DNA of 64,000 nt from Anolis sagrei (taxonomy: Eukaryota > Chordata > Lepidosauria > Squamata > Anolidae). A program made the translations under genes and the position numbers. The DNA lies in the NCBI RefSeq assembly GCF_037176765.1, contig NC_090024.1, positions 194,986,278-195,050,277 of the forward strand. Reading direction: 5' to 3'. Shown here piece by piece: positions 52,701 to 64,000 of this stretch (positions are counted from its first letter, which is position 1; every line of letters begins with the position of its first letter). A model generated the notes under the pieces. It saw nothing but the letters and a program-made list of their open reading frames with translations, made no database searches and had not been told where the DNA came from.

Positions 52701-55700
52701 AACTTTTCCATCCAAAATATGTTTAAATCAGGCTTTCCCCATTAAACCGGACTTTGTATCTTCCTTTTTAGCACTGCTAGCAATTATAGAGCTATTGCCG
52801 GTGATATATAAGGTGGAAAAGGACAACAGTATGTTATACTAATCCAATTAACATGTTTGCCAATCTAATTACTGACTATTGCTTTAACACAAGGTCTACC
52901 AATGAAAAGGAATACATAAAAGAAGGCTGACTGAGTAAGGAGACATCAGTAATTTATACCTGGTCCAAGGCTGAGCAACGCACAGCTCTGTTGCCATTCA
53001 TTGTTGCAAACAAAACAGCATCGTGGATGCTCACAAAGAGATGACTAGGCTCAAGACCTCCTTCTTCAAAGACTCCCCCTGTGCGAATGTCATCATACAC
53101 TTGGGCTAAAAAAAAGGAGACAAGTACACTTGAAGCGATGGAAAGCAAGAGTTACATGTTTGAAAGTTAGTTGTGTCAGGATATTCAATGTTAAATAAAT
53201 TTGCAGTAGTAAAGAATGAGAAAAAGCACATGCCTATTGGACCAGGCCTGTGCAGCACACAAATCTATATCTATAGCCCACATAACATAGGATGACACAT
53301 TCGTTTACAGGCAAGTGGAGTAAGAATACAGTCCAATTGCTGCTGTTTCCATTTGAGAAAGCCGAGAGAACTAAAGAAATTGGGTTTACAGACAGCAGAT
53401 AACAAGAAGTGGCATGGACAAGAGGGGGCAGTAGTATTCGTAGACCCTTTTAATAATTGTGATGCTCAATATTTTATGCCTCACTCAAAGCCCCACCATA
53501 TACATGAATAATGTGATCCTCTGCATTAATTTTAGGCTATAGGGGGAAATTATACATTTCTCAAAAAGCAATGGCTAGTATTCAGTGGTGTCTTTCTTGC
53601 TTGCATTTGTAGATCCTTGTCTTGGAAGGCAGGACTTTACAACTGTACAACCTATTCTACAATAGGTTGTAGAACTGGTTGTACAACTATGTACAACCAC
53701 TTCATAAGCAGTAACATGCCTAGAGACCATAACAACAACTGGGGAAAAAACCAAGGAGTATTATCTCCCAGTAGTATTATCTTTGACTTAGAGTTCAGGT
53801 TCCCAACCTTTGGTCCCCCAGGTGTTTTGGACTTTAATTCTGAGAAATCCCAGCAAGCTTTCCAGCTATTAGAAATTGTGGAAACTGAAGTTCAAAACAC
53901 CTGGAGGACCAAAGGTTGGGAACCACTAACTTAGAGGAATAGCTAGAAAAGTTATTTTTGGAAAATGTTAATCACTATCAATAATTACATCTTTATTAAG
54001 TAAGAGTTATAATTCTTTAAAAACTCAAATACTAAGTTGGTTCAAAGGCAAACTGTAAAATCAGATACTGCTATGGATGGTACGACTGGTTCCATTTTTT
54101 TATACAGAAGGAAGGGGCAAAAACTCCCTGTGTTTTAAAAAGACAGGTAAAATTGCACTCAAACAATTCATGGGCAGTATTTCTAGTCCTACTTCCATTT
54201 TCTTCCCCTTTATGGGAGACAAATGGTGTTTGCTACATGGAATAAATTTCTTACCAGGTACATTTGCCAGGAAAACTTTAATCCCAATTTTTTGATAGTT
54301 GATGCACAGCTACATGATGAAACAAAAAAAAGTATTTACTTCCACATATTTTTATTTACTTCCAATAAAAAATAAGAGAACATTAATGCAGAAAACACAG
54401 CAAATTCTAGACATTTTATGCCAAGATAATTATTTCCAGTGTTAGAATGTGGACAGAAGACAGTAAGCTTGAGGATATAGATAGTCCCAGATTTTTTTAA
54501 AAAATAGATGTTATTCCTGGAATGTATAATCCCAACTCCAACAAATGGACAACAATGGGAGGAACAAAGCCCCCAATGTTTAGAGAAAAGGGGTGTTTTA
54601 AAATAAAAGTGATATTATAAGCAATGTCATAAAATATTGGATTCAGGGAAATCATACTATAGTACTACAGTCAGATAACTATAATTCTGAAGCAGAATAG
54701 AAGCCCCAGCATCTTCTTCTTCCTCCTCATCTTTCTCCACAGCCTCAGGAGGGAAAGTGAAGGAGGAAGGAAGGCAAGGAGGGAGGGAGGGAAGGCGAGG
54801 AGGAGGGCCATGCAGGGAAAACCGCAGAACAGTGAGTCCACGGTAAGCGAACTGAGAAGGAGCATGGGAACACTATATATGTAATTTCTTTCCAGCCTGA
54901 TTTGTCACATCACAAAATCTTTCCTGACTACTGATTTGCATTCTTAAAAGTTTGCAATTTATTTTGATTGCTTAAATACCCAACTCTCTGAAGCATCCTC
55001 ATCATCGGCTATCACTTATAGTCGGGTATGATTGTCTTCGAAGGGTAGAGCAAGCTCAACTCAAGCTTTTACCTATCACTGCTCCTCTTTGAAACTACAG
55101 ATCATTTAATGGAACTTGGTGGGATATTTTAAGAACCACCTCTTCAAATAGCAATTTAAGGCGATACAAAAGATGAATGGAGCCATTAAGAATGACCTAC
55201 CTTTCCCAAAGCCTTTGTCCCCATCAGGTCTACAAAGCAGACACCACTCATATCCAAAATGATTGTGTGGAAGTTGACAAATGGAGGTGCTGTAATTATA
55301 GGATCAACATTTGAGGCTGGGATAACACTGAGGACACTGCTTCGATGACTAGGAGTGCTTTGTTGTTCACAAGGGGCATTAGCCTGCCTTGCAGCATTCA
55401 TAGCTGGGTTGAAGGCAATAAATGAGATGCTATTTCCATTAGAAGCTGTCTGGTTGTTGTTTGTGTCTGTTGGAGAATTGCTCTCAAAGTCCTTCTGGAG
55501 CTCTTGCAGAGACATAGTCTTTAGGAAAAGAAAGGATACTACATTCAGAATAAACTTATATTTATTTTATTGATTAGATGCACATAACCACACTTCCACC
55601 ACTCCTGGAATCTGAAATGGTTGGCAGAGTATCCTAAAATACTATAAAATAATAATGACAAATAAAAAGCAAGGCTATGACATAAAATTATACAATTCTT

Positions 55701-56089
55701 TTAAAATGTTACAAATTGTATGTAATACAGTTGGCCCTCTGCATTTGTGGGTCTGACTTTTGCAGATTTGATTAAAATGTTCTCTTTAAGAATCTCTAGG
55801 TCCTCTAGTACAACTCTATGATCAGCTTCTCCCTATCATAGAGAAGATCATAAGAAAAAGGGAGAAGAGATGTAATCCCCTTGTTATTTTGGTCCAGAAA
55901 TTCCAGTTTCTAGCACACTTGTATATTTATTTGACATTTTTCATTTCAGAATCCAGCATTGGGTTTTGAACAGAGAAACAATGAATGGAGCAGTTTTCAA
56001 AGAGAAGCTGTGTTTGTTCATTATAAAAAGGAGGATGAATCTAATGGCATTTTGAAAACAGATTTATTTCAGCATCACCTTTCATGGAT

Positions 56090-56129
<40 letters not shown>

Positions 56130-59100
56130 GATTGACACAGTTGGAAAATATCTAACCTAGCCAGTGTTTTAATCTGAAATATAAATTTGCAAACCGGAAA
56201 ACTGGTTTGAACCCTATTATTAGTCCCCAACTAAAGTAAATCAATTGAATCAATTAGATTTAATCAATTAGTGTTGACTTACTATTCAAATATTGATTCA
56301 GTGGGTCCCCTTTGCTTGGGACTAACCATTTGGATTCAGGCAACAGCCTCTAGATTGTGGTCTAGCGTGCAGTTTTTCTGGGCTGGTCATGCTACTGAGC
56401 AAATAATAGTTGCTGAGCAAGACATTCCTGTTCCATGCTGCAATCATTTCTGTAGTTTTAATTTTTTCCCCTTCCAGTTGCTGAGTAAGTATGTGAGGAA
56501 TTTCAAAAGAGCAGTACATAGAAAAGCAGTAGCAGCTGGAAAATTATATATCTAATTTTAATTAAATTTATTAAGGATGCAGTCCTATATACACTTCCCA
56601 GGGAGTAAGTCATGTTTAACATGCTCAGACTTATTTCTAAGTAAACATAAATAGAATTGTACAATCAAAATATAAAGAGAATGCTGTGGCAGTTTGATGA
56701 CTAACACGTTTATTGTGTCATCCTGAAACTGCAAAGCTAGCCCGAAACTGTTGCATTAGACTTTACCACAAAATTTCATTCTATTCATTTAGTACTCGGA
56801 TGAGAGCAGAGTTTTCTCTTCCACTGCAATTATTAATGAAGCTTTCACCAGTTGCCAAGGTTAACTGTGTGAATCCTGTATGCATTTGTACTTTGTATTA
56901 AAACAGCCAAGGTTGTTCAGTGGTCTTTTGATTCATATTTCACATTTATCTCTCTCTATGCCTGTATCTGTGCTACGTGTCTGATGAAGTGATCTCTAGT
57001 TCATGAATGCATAAGCAAACTACATCTGTGAGTTTTTAAGATGCTACAAAATTAGATGATAAACTATACATTTGATATTAAACTGGATTGTCATGATAAT
57101 CAAGCAACAGCCTTTATGGAAAAACAAAGATATATCTGTTTCAGATATTTCTTTCAATATTTGCTCATTGTGAAAAAGTGAGTGCTGTCCTCGATTACTG
57201 CATTCACTGCAAAATTGTTGGATAGTGCCTGTGACACCACTTGTGATGAATGATTCAGCTATTTACTCATGATGTTTGCAACCTTTTAAAAAAAGTTTTA
57301 AGAATCTCTTGATGTTCTGTCATGTGAAGTGCATTAAAACTATCTCGAGTGGTAAACAATAGCAAGGCCAAGCCTTTCCCCAGTGGCAACCATTTTTTTC
57401 CAGCATTGCGATGCATTCCTCCCCATCTTTTGGGAAGGGGATGGAGGTAACGTTATTAAACATGAATGAAGCTATCTCCTGTCTCAAAAAAGCAAATTAG
57501 TAGGCATTAAAGTGAGTTACCTTATTCTTTCTGAAGAAGGATTTTAGTTTGCTCACTTTCTGTGCTGCAGCCACCACCTTTTCTTGATTCTTCACATACT
57601 TTCTTCTTGCCAGGAAGACTTTTATAGGGTCAACACCAGTCTGTTTAAAGGAAACATAGCACTCTGAGTCATTTTGCTGCCTGTGCTCTTATGATAACTG
57701 AACTTGAATCTGGGGTTCAAAGAGGGAATGTGAATATTACTGTAAGGCACAAGAGCTGAAAAATTAAAGGATGGGCTTCTTTATGTTTGGAAAGCCGTTG
57801 GCAAGGCTAGGATATTGAGTCCAGTCTAAGATCTATCCAGTGGCAGCTTCTCCCTTTATGATTGGCAACCTTTAATTCAGTAATTTTTATGCAAACTTCA
57901 GAGTTAAAAGCTTGGAAAAATTGAAAAGTGGTGCTAATAAGATATAAAAATTTAGCGCCAAATAATACCCCACAAGGAAAGTATTTCTCAAAGAGGCTTA
58001 AATATGCAAAGTCTTTTCTTGTCACCCTCTTGCACCACATATACAGTAAAATGAATGTTATTCCCATATACCCGTATGTTAACAGAGAATTATGTGAGTT
58101 GTAGTTCAACAAAGCTAACTTTTCATAACTTGAAGTAGGACTTCTGAAAATGGTGGGCGAGAAGGCTTATTTTGGTTTCCCAGCTAAGAAGGTTTAAAAC
58201 TAGCAGTGAGATTCTACTGTCTTTTTTTCTGCTCTGCCATTTTCTTGTGAAATTCCTACCACAGAACCTCTCTGTCCCTCCCCACTATCTCTTTGGGGTT
58301 CCAGATCTTTTATTGTAAAAGGAACAAGAAACCTGTGTTGGGAAAAGCAACTTGGTGGGATAAAATTTTGTTTATGTTTGGCCAGAATTCTCTTACCTTG
58401 GCAATAACTTTCTCCCGGAATATCTCTGAATTAGCAAAGTATAATGGAGAGCAGTAAGTGACAATTTTAACTCCATCTATTTCTTGGACCTGCAAAGATA
58501 TATATATATACAGTTTTAGATAGAAGACCAAATGAGATGCAATGGGACCACGTGTCTTGGGGTGATGGATGAAGAAGATGCAAATAAGTTAGGCCAAATT
58601 GAGGGAAGAATAATTTCTTGAAGAGGAAAGTTCTTTGTACATTCATCCACAGTGAAATGCATGTGCATAGTATTGTTTAAAATTTTAAAACTTTGTTAAG
58701 ATAAATGAACATAAAACACAATCTAAAAAACAATCAAATCCTGTAAATAAACTAACACAATTGCAAAGCATCAATACAGTGCACAGTAGTAAATCTATAC
58801 ATTGTATTAATTACAGGCATCAAATCACATTAAGCATCTTTAAAACAAAATCTCATGTGTGTAGATGCCAAACAATGAGAAAATAGAAAATGAGGAAAAA
58901 TTGTAGTTTCGTTTACCTTGTTGTAGACCTTGGGGTTCTTGTATATATCAGAAACAGCTACAGGGCCAATGACACAACCATTGCGGCTAGAAAGAAATAT
59001 TAAGAATAATGTTAAAAATATAATTGTGTAGCGTTCCTTCATTGTATTAAATGTGTAGTTCATGAAATAAAAGGTTGATTAATCTTCAAGCTGTGACAGG

Positions 59101-62100
59101 GCTCTTTATAGTTTTAGCCACAACAGACTAACATAGTCTTGTAAACTCTTCTTCTTGATACAGTGGTGGATTGAGGTAAAGCTGAAGAGGTTTAATGTGG
59201 CTGATTTGCTTACAAGAATGTTATCAATATCACATAATGTTTTCTATAAGCCACCACCAATATGCATCTAGTGCCACCATGTATCTCCTGTTGACTTATA
59301 GTCACCACATGAGTTTCATAAAGGCAAGGAATACTCACAGATGGTTTTGCCAATTTCTTCATCAGCATCTCAGGCTAAATATATGGTGCAAAGGAGCATC
59401 ATCCCAACAAGAAAGCTTTTGCTGGGATGATGGAAGGCTTTCATGGCCAGAATCAGTGGGTAGTTGTGAGTTGTCTGGGCTGTATGACCATGTTTCAGAA
59501 GCATTCTCTCTCTCTCCTGATGCTTTGCCCACATCTATGGCAGGCATCGTCAGAGGTTGTGAGGTCGTGGGACCTGAGAACCTCATGACCTCTGAGGATG
59601 CATGCCATAGATGCAGGTGAAATGTCAGAAGAGAATGCTTCTGGAACATGGCCATATAGCCCGGAAAACTCACAACAACCCAAAAGCTCTCTTGCTGTCT
59701 CAGACCAAGATTTAATGGGCAGGATTTCCAAAATATGAGGTTCCAGTAATTGCTAGAATACAACACTATAATAGCAGAGTTCTCAGAACCATGTTCCACA
59801 AAATCCTAAACCAAATCTACCCAAATTAGGAAAAAGTACATTCTATTGATGATGTTATCATGGGAGGAAAAATAGCTCAAGGAAAAAAGAGTACTCCTCC
59901 CTAATGGAAGGGCTGGGACTGTGGTAATCAGGCTATGGAAAAAAAGAGATATTTCCAATTGCCATTCTTGTTCTTTACATCCCCTTTTGATTGGCTAATG
60001 GTGAAATTTTTGAAATTACACCACTTTGAACACTTTCTTATGAAAATAGGAATAACCAACAATGACATTTCCCATACTTAAATTATTGTATTATAAATAC
60101 GCCCTCTTGTGGTGATAATCTGGTAGCACAATAACATAAAATGACCTGAGAAAAAATCATTAGATGAAGCCAGAGAATGATTTGCTGTCTGAAACTAAAA
60201 GTTATACATCATTTCCTGATAATGGGCCCAGGATCTTTTTAAAAGTTGCACAAATGAAGAAAATGCAATGATTGGCCTTTTCCTCTTTCTTCCAATAATA
60301 AGTCATGACCAGCAGTATCTTCTGACATTTCGCCTACTACGCTATTGTTAAAAGAATCGTGTTTTCTATCTTCTTCCTAGTATGAGAATTGTTTTTGAGA
60401 GTTTGTTTCCAAAGTGAGGATATGTCCTCCTGTAGTTAACTTTTCTACTTTTGTTTCCTGAGCAGAGATGTTTCACTCCTGTGTGAAAAGGGAAAGCTAG
60501 AAAGCATAGACCATTTTGCACTGTATCTTCTAGTCTTTTGTTGCCCTGCATCTCTATAGCTGCAAGGAAGAACATTTGGCTGTGGGTCAGTGACCCGAGG
60601 CTGAAGGGGAGCTTCCCTTGCCTTCTATGGAAAAACATCATGGAGACTAACCTAGCCACATGTGGCATCAAGACAAGAAGTTGCTATTCTTCCCCCCCAA
60701 ATTCTTTCTTGTTTTGTCTTGGATCTATCAGATTGTGATCCAGAAAGCAAGGGCTGTTTTAGCCTCATAATTTCTTGCCATTGTTATTTTTCAAGGATTA
60801 TGCAGTGTTTCCATTTTTCCAAGCCTTAGATCTTTAAAAAGGAATGGTAGTAATGATTTACAATCATAATTCACCTGCATCAAGATGTGCATGTTACTCC
60901 CAAAGAAAATGTCTCTCATTCCTCAACAGAAAAGCTAATTAATGAGTTTAAGTTTCTCGCTAAATGAAGCTGCCACAAAGAAAGAACAGCATAAAACGTA
61001 TTTATCACTTATACTGAGAGCTTAATGAGTAATAAATGAGATTTCGCATGTATGTACATGTGTGAGAGAAGGATAAGTCGGGCAGGTGTTTTCATGCATG
61101 ACGTAAATACTTTCATATTTATATCAGCCTTGAAATATATTTATAGAAATGGGAGATTAGGGAGCAGTTATCTGAGACTGACATCATTGTTTACCAACAG
61201 GGACTGGTCCTTTCATGTTCCACATGCTGCTAGTCACACCTGCCCTGGAATATTTGACCCAGGTGATGGGAAATATCTTTACTTTGCTTTCCAATCACAG
61301 GCCACCATCAAAATGATACTTACAACTGAGTATGGAAAACGACAACAAGGATGGAAAACCCGACTCCTACAGCGAGTCCAAAGGGCAAGCCCAGGAAGAA
61401 AGCAGATAGGAAGCTCACCACCCAGACCATCTGTGGAAAGACATAAACACAGCAAGTCATTTCCTTGCGCTGAGGTCAGCCTTCTATGACGAGATGGAAC
61501 ACGTGCTTTAAATATGACTGCAGAGCTATGGCTGGAGCCTGAGCTATGGAGCCTGAGATGATGTTGTTATCATCCTAAACAACTTAAGTCCAGGCAGCAT
61601 GCCAGAAATATGTTGAAACTTAAGTCCAAAATGGTTATCTCGTGATAACCATTTTGATTTTGAAAAGTGGAAGATTGTAGTGTTACATTAATGGGTAATG
61701 GGTAAGCTGCATAACAAATTCGTTTGGGGGAAAAAAAGAACTTTCCAAGCCCTGTTCTGCAGAGTTTGAAATCAGAAGCAGGGAATCATATCGGTAGGGC
61801 AAACCTCTTCCACACTACACACCAAGGGTCCTGATCGGAGTTCTCGGTTTAGTGCATCATCTAAGAACCCATCTTTGCTCCTTCTTCCCCACCAAACAAA
61901 GCACTCCGAGCTGGTCCTTGCAAGCACTAGCTGAGACAGGGGAAAGGGAAGGGAAGGAAAAGAAACCTTTTCTATCTCCCACATAGCATCTCCTTCTACC
62001 ACAGTGCAGCAAATATTGAAAGACATAGCCAGAATGATTTGATTAACTGAGCAGTTAAATGATTTGATAAGAAACATAAACCACATCACTCCTTGATGCC

Positions 62101-64000
62101 TCTGTTTATAAGCCAGCATTTCTTTAGTGCTATAAGTTATATCCCTCCTTTCTAAATGCAATTTACTTATGTCAGCTATGAGTAAAGTGGCTCTGAATAT
62201 TGCTGTCAAGTACACCAAAGAGTGTTTGTGAAATAAGTGCTCTCAAAGTTGAGGAGCTCCTTCAGTAGCTTGAAAGGTAACTAAGTTGTGTAGGTGCTAT
62301 ATTCTGTTGGGTGTTGTGCTCGGCATACTTCAGGGCATTCAAGTCCATTATAATGCAGGGCACACTTATAATCTCTTAAACAGAACTCCAAAGCATAACC
62401 TCCTTCCCCTTCTGTTTGAACAGTACTTTAAGAAAGTTATTGATAGCTGTGGCTGGACAATTTCAATTATTCCTTTCACTGATAAAGTAATGCTTGGAGA
62501 AACTTGTAAGACTCTGGCACAATGTATGTAAATATAATTTAGAGCAATAAATCTTCTTTATCCAAGAACCAGACATTTATAGTGTTTGTATTTAGTGAGT
62601 TTTTATCCTTTTATAAAAAGGTTTCTCCTTTTCTGGATGGACATATACTCGGATCAGCACACTATTCGCTGATACATCACACAGTCCTAGACACTTGGGA
62701 AATGTCTGACGTATGATCAAATACAAAAGTCAGCATAGTGGTCTTGTTTGCTGTGTACTCATCTTGTTATGTATTAAATAATAATATTTATTTGTACCCT
62801 GCCACCATCTCCCCGAAGGGACTCAGGTGGCTAACAAAGAGACCTCATCGGCTATCCAGTCCATCCCCAATGACATATCATCAAAACAATACACAATTTG
62901 ACTGAATGCAAACAATGAACAATGCCAATTGATAAAAAAAATAATTAATTTCTAAAACACAATCATACCTGTGAGTTATTAAATTTCTTCAAACATGAAC
63001 TAAAGTGCTGAATAACAATGGTTGACATCATCACATACCCATAGTACATTACTCCAGGTCAAAGGCCTGTGTAAACAGCCATGTTTTTAGGTTCAAACAG
63101 AAGGTTTGGAGATTTGGAGACTAATCTAATCTTTCTAGGAAGGGCATTTCAGAGCCAGGGAGCCATCACCAAGTAGACTCTCTCTCTTGTCCCCAACCAA
63201 CTGCACCTATGACTTTGTTGGACTGAGAGAAGGGCCTCCCCAGCAGATCTCAAGGCTTGCTCTGGTTCATAGGCGATGTGGTTTCGAAGATAGGTTGGAA
63301 CCAAAGTGTATAGGGCTTCTTAGGTAATAACCTTCCCTTTAAATTGGGCCCAGAAACTTGTCAGGAGCCAGTCTGTTTTCACTGCCAACTCTCTCTAGTT
63401 TTGGGAAGAGGTCTTTATCATTCTTTTAAGAACAATTTATTGCCATGCCAAAATTCAGCCTTTGTAAGGATAATTCAAGTCTGTGCATTAAAAGGTACTA
63501 ATCAGGAGAGTGCTCACCTATATTCTTATTGTTGTTGAACTCAAATCACAGACATATTTTTGCAATCTAACATTACATGTTGATACCACACTCCCACAAC
63601 CTAATTGCTGTACACTGTAAGGAGATACAAATTCTGTTTTCGGCCTGTATGCCAATAGAATATTCTAATATTCTTAATCTATGTTTGATTTTTGTAGAAT
63701 ATTTGTTTATGGAATAGATGTGGCTTAAATATATCTTCATAACAATTAGAAACTTTCTTTTAAAAGGACCTTTGACATACTCAGGGTGCTAGATCTTAGG
63801 ACCTTTATGCAGCAATGTAAAAGGCAACCATCACTGTATGCAAAATTTCTGTTCATTTGGCTTCATGCTGCTGTTTATATCTATCTCCCAAGACATCTGA
63901 GATGAGATACTCACACAGTCCAGCTTGCTTTTTTTCCAAAGGTAGTAAGGATCAGTCAGCTGCTTGAGAGAATTCTTCAGATTCACAGCAATCAAAGCTC
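46666..64000 (-). CDS. SLC26A9: SLC26A9, 3' ten coding exons (span; 5' part beyond the window)
   Basis: Member of the SLC26 anion transporter family, known in mammals as a mainly uncoupled chloride pathway of airway and gastric epithelium that interacts with CFTR through its STAS domain. Ten exons with GT-AG borders encode about 372 C-terminal residues (the human protein is 791). In order: end of the membrane domain (AVNLKNSLKQLTDPYYLW, then VVSFLSAFFLGLPFGLAVG), STAS start (YKNPKVYNK, VKIVTYCSPLYFANSEIF), a basic linker, the long STAS intervening loop with TDTNNNQ, the STAS core DMSGVCFVDLMG, a VFEEGG...IHDAVLFA segment, an acidic tail and a C-terminal TAL that fits a class I PDZ ligand. Exons: 63915-64000, 61324-61430, 58917-58986, 58397-58489, 57521-57640, 55201-55518, 54255-54309, 52960-53105, 46959-47036, 46666-46713. 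Phases all agree. It runs off the right edge. Confidence 0.96.
46959..47036 (-). CDS. SLC26A9: SLC26A9 penultimate exon, acidic tail
   Basis: 78 nt reading RSSQIEVSVSDESLEDSSAE then FQNLEE, corresponding to the human acidic Ser-rich tail (ELSLYDSEEDIRSYWDLEQ). Acceptor ATACAG|CGATC; donor GAAGAG|GTATGT. The intron before it is 5.9 kb and full of repeats. Confidence 0.9.
47453..48164. mobile_element. Solo LTR of an LTR retrotransposon (fossil)
   Basis: About 712 bp, starting TGTTGTAG and ending GACAGCACA, flanked by near-identical 5-bp repeats (47448-47452, 48165-48169). An AATAAA lies at 48009-48014 in the plus direction. No internal region, primer-binding site or second LTR is present, so it is a solo LTR left by recombination. 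Gypsy-type or ERV-type origin cannot be settled by eye. It is in the second-last SLC26A9 intron; likely moderately young judging from its flanks. Confidence 0.65.
48556..48893. mobile_element. Long near-perfect palindrome, foldback DNA element
   Basis: Two arms of about 160 bp ('cgcaaactaggctcctgtgg' to 'ctctctcagttggcaga', then the inverse) meet near 48722 with almost no spacer. GC-rich centre arms contain 'ctgacgtcatgaggc' and its inverse. It sits within other decayed repeat DNA in the second-last SLC26A9 intron. Open frames read through it on both strands are by-products. Confidence 0.85.
50400..50760. mobile_element. L2 fragment joined to a MIR-like SINE
   Basis: 50400-50575 (plus) resembles the L2 reverse-transcriptase region ('gctaatgcaaaatacagcag cc'). 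50577-50745 (minus) is a MIR-like SINE ('tcatttccaaccattggtga', 'actcaaaccactgcaccatg'). Confidence 0.65.
51141..51308. mobile_element. Penelope-like 3' fragment with 11-bp flanking repeat
   Basis: 168 bp, flanked by TTAGAAAAAAG at 51130-51140 and 51309-51319. It holds only the 3' arm ('atgcttgccatagatgcagg cgaaacgtcagg' to 'atatagcccgaaaaaaccc'). Confidence 0.82.
51320..52959. other. SLC26A9 intron, nothing recognised
   Basis: AT-rich intronic sequence without a recognised repeat, exon or RNA gene. Confidence 0.45.
52960..53105 (-). CDS. SLC26A9: SLC26A9 exon, end of the STAS domain
   Basis: 146 nt reading (A)QVYDDIRTGGVFEEGGLEP, then SHLFVSIHDAVLFATMNGNR and AVRCSALDQ. IHDAVLFA is identical to human. 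Acceptor TTTTAG|CCCAAG; donor GACCAG|GTATAA. Confidence 0.95.
53794..53928. mobile_element. hAT-type foldback MITE with exact 8-bp target duplication
   Basis: 135 bp foldback ('ggtcccccaggtgttttgga' left, 'aacacctggaggaccaaagg' right), flanked by ACTTAGAG at 53786-53793 and 53929-53936. In an SLC26A9 intron. Confidence 0.88.
54255..54309 (-). CDS. SLC26A9: SLC26A9 exon, STAS core
   Basis: 55 nt reading LCINYQKIGIKVFLANVP, parallel to human LSSTYGKIGVKVFLVNIH. Acceptor ATGTAG|CTGTGC; donor GTACCTG|GTAAGA. Confidence 0.93.
55201..55518 (-). CDS. SLC26A9: SLC26A9 exon, STAS intervening loop and core
   Basis: 318 nt, 106 codons. It starts TMSLQELQKDFESNSPTDTN and contains NNNQTASNG, then ends in PPFVNFHTIILDMSGVCFVD plus LMGTKALGK. 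The first part is the long variable insertion typical of SLC26A9 STAS domains; the second is the conserved STAS beta-strand and helix. The lizard loop is longer than I recall for human in the middle. Acceptor CTAAAG|ACTATG; donor GGAAAG|GTAGGT. Confidence 0.96.
55728..55800. mobile_element. Tigger-like end fragment
   Basis: 'acagttggccctctgcattt gtgggtctgacttttgcaga' resembles the end of Tigger-type elements. In an SLC26A9 intron. Confidence 0.45.
56091..56129. repeat. (ATC)n microsatellite
   Basis: About 12 uninterrupted ATC units in an SLC26A9 intron. Confidence 0.96.
57521..57640 (-). CDS. SLC26A9: SLC26A9 exon, basic linker within STAS
   Basis: 120 nt reading TGVDPIKVFLARRKYVKNQE then KVVAAAQKVSKLKSFFRKNK. 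It is Lys/Arg-rich like the human linker but poorly conserved after the first 15 residues. Acceptor AAACAG|ACTGG; donor AATAAG|GTAACT. Confidence 0.93.
58397..58489 (-). CDS. SLC26A9: SLC26A9 exon, STAS domain
   Basis: 93 nt reading VQEIDGVKIVTYCSPLYFAN then SEIFREKVIAK. The run TYCSPLYFANSEIF is identical to human. Acceptor TTTGCAG|GTCC; donor GCCAAG|GTAAGA. Confidence 0.96.
58917..58986 (-). CDS. SLC26A9: SLC26A9 exon, start of the STAS domain
   Basis: 70 nt reading RNGCVIGPVAVSDIYKNPKV then YNK, parallel to human RNGYALAQVMDTDIYVNPKTYNR. Acceptor TTCTAG|CCGC; donor AACAAG|GTAAAC. Confidence 0.94.
59431..59686. mobile_element. Penelope-like foldback fragment
   Basis: Starts 'gaaggctttcatggccagaa' and ends 'catatagcccggaaaactca caacaaccc'. 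The two arms meet near 59575. In an SLC26A9 intron. Confidence 0.78.
59690..61320. other. SLC26A9 intron, nothing recognised
   Basis: No exon or clear repeat until the acceptor side of the exon at 61324-61430. Confidence 0.45.
61324..61430 (-). CDS. SLC26A9: SLC26A9 exon, last transmembrane region
   Basis: 107 nt reading MVWVVSFLSAFFLGLPFGLA then VGVGFSILVVVFHTQ(F), a very hydrophobic stretch matching human CIWVVSFLSSFFLSLPYGVA. Acceptor TCCACAG|ATGGTC; donor CAGTT|GTAAGT. The leading ATG is an ordinary internal codon. Confidence 0.95.
62682..62788 (+). mobile_element. Non-LTR retrotransposon 3' tail (R4-like), copy 2
   Basis: About 100 bp matching 17253-17352 with few differences, ending in 'gtattaaataataatattta'. 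In an SLC26A9 intron. Confidence 0.5.
62789..63345 (-). mobile_element. L2 LINE 3' end
   Basis: 'accctgccaccatctccccg aagggactcaggtggctaac' is the reverse complement of the L2 3' UTR. 63130-63340 matches its C-terminal coding region ('cagagccagggagccatcac', 'ggttcataggcgatgtggtt'). In an SLC26A9 intron. Confidence 0.85.
63915..64000 (-). CDS. SLC26A9: SLC26A9 exon, cut by the window edge
   Basis: Visible 86 nt read ALIAVNLKNSLKQLTDPYYL then WKKSKLDC, almost identical to human (WRKSKLDC). The donor is GACTGT|GTGAGT. The acceptor lies outside the window. Confidence 0.95.

Overview
The window is vertebrate nuclear DNA, almost certainly from a squamate reptile (an iguanian, Anolis-like lizard fits best; the species cannot be fixed from sequence alone). 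The evidence is split genes with GT-AG introns plus a mobile-element mix typical of lizards: BovB/RTE, CR1, L2 and R4-like LINEs, Sauria-type and other tRNA-derived SINEs, Penelope-like elements carrying a GIY-YIG region, many short hAT foldback elements with 8-bp target duplications, and one solo LTR.

Two host genes are present, both on the minus strand. PM20D1 is complete: 13 coding exons from 35399 (ATG, inside a CpG-rich block) down to 13540 (TGA), spliced to an open frame of 526 codons plus stop. It encodes the secreted M20-family peptidase that makes and breaks N-fatty-acyl amino acids. All expected metal and catalytic residues can be found. SLC26A9 is partial: its last ten coding exons lie between 64000 (window edge) and 46666 (TGA), giving about 372 C-terminal residues, which cover the end of the membrane domain, the STAS domain with its long intervening loop, and the C-terminal tail. 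The order PM20D1 - SLC26A9, both in the same direction, matches the arrangement known on human chromosome 1q32.

Layout: 1-13000 is intergenic, with no supportable host exon, many old repeats and several clean young ones (hAT foldback at 7962-8095, Sauria SINEs at 9695 and 12328, Penelope-like foldback at 3886-4500). PM20D1 follows from about 13010 to 35400. The spacer 35600-46600 holds a deeply nested LINE/hAT cluster (35795-37998), a CR1 copy, three identical 327-bp tandem copies (43681-44661) and a Tigger-like element. SLC26A9 occupies about 46600-64000; its second-last intron carries a solo LTR and a 340-bp near-perfect palindrome.

I found no convincing new gene system. The most interesting signals are structural: the 327-bp triplication, the hairpin made from target DNA at one Penelope-like insertion, a similar inverted junction at an L2 copy, the palindrome at 48556-48893, and a GC-rich array of inverted modules in PM20D1 intron 11.
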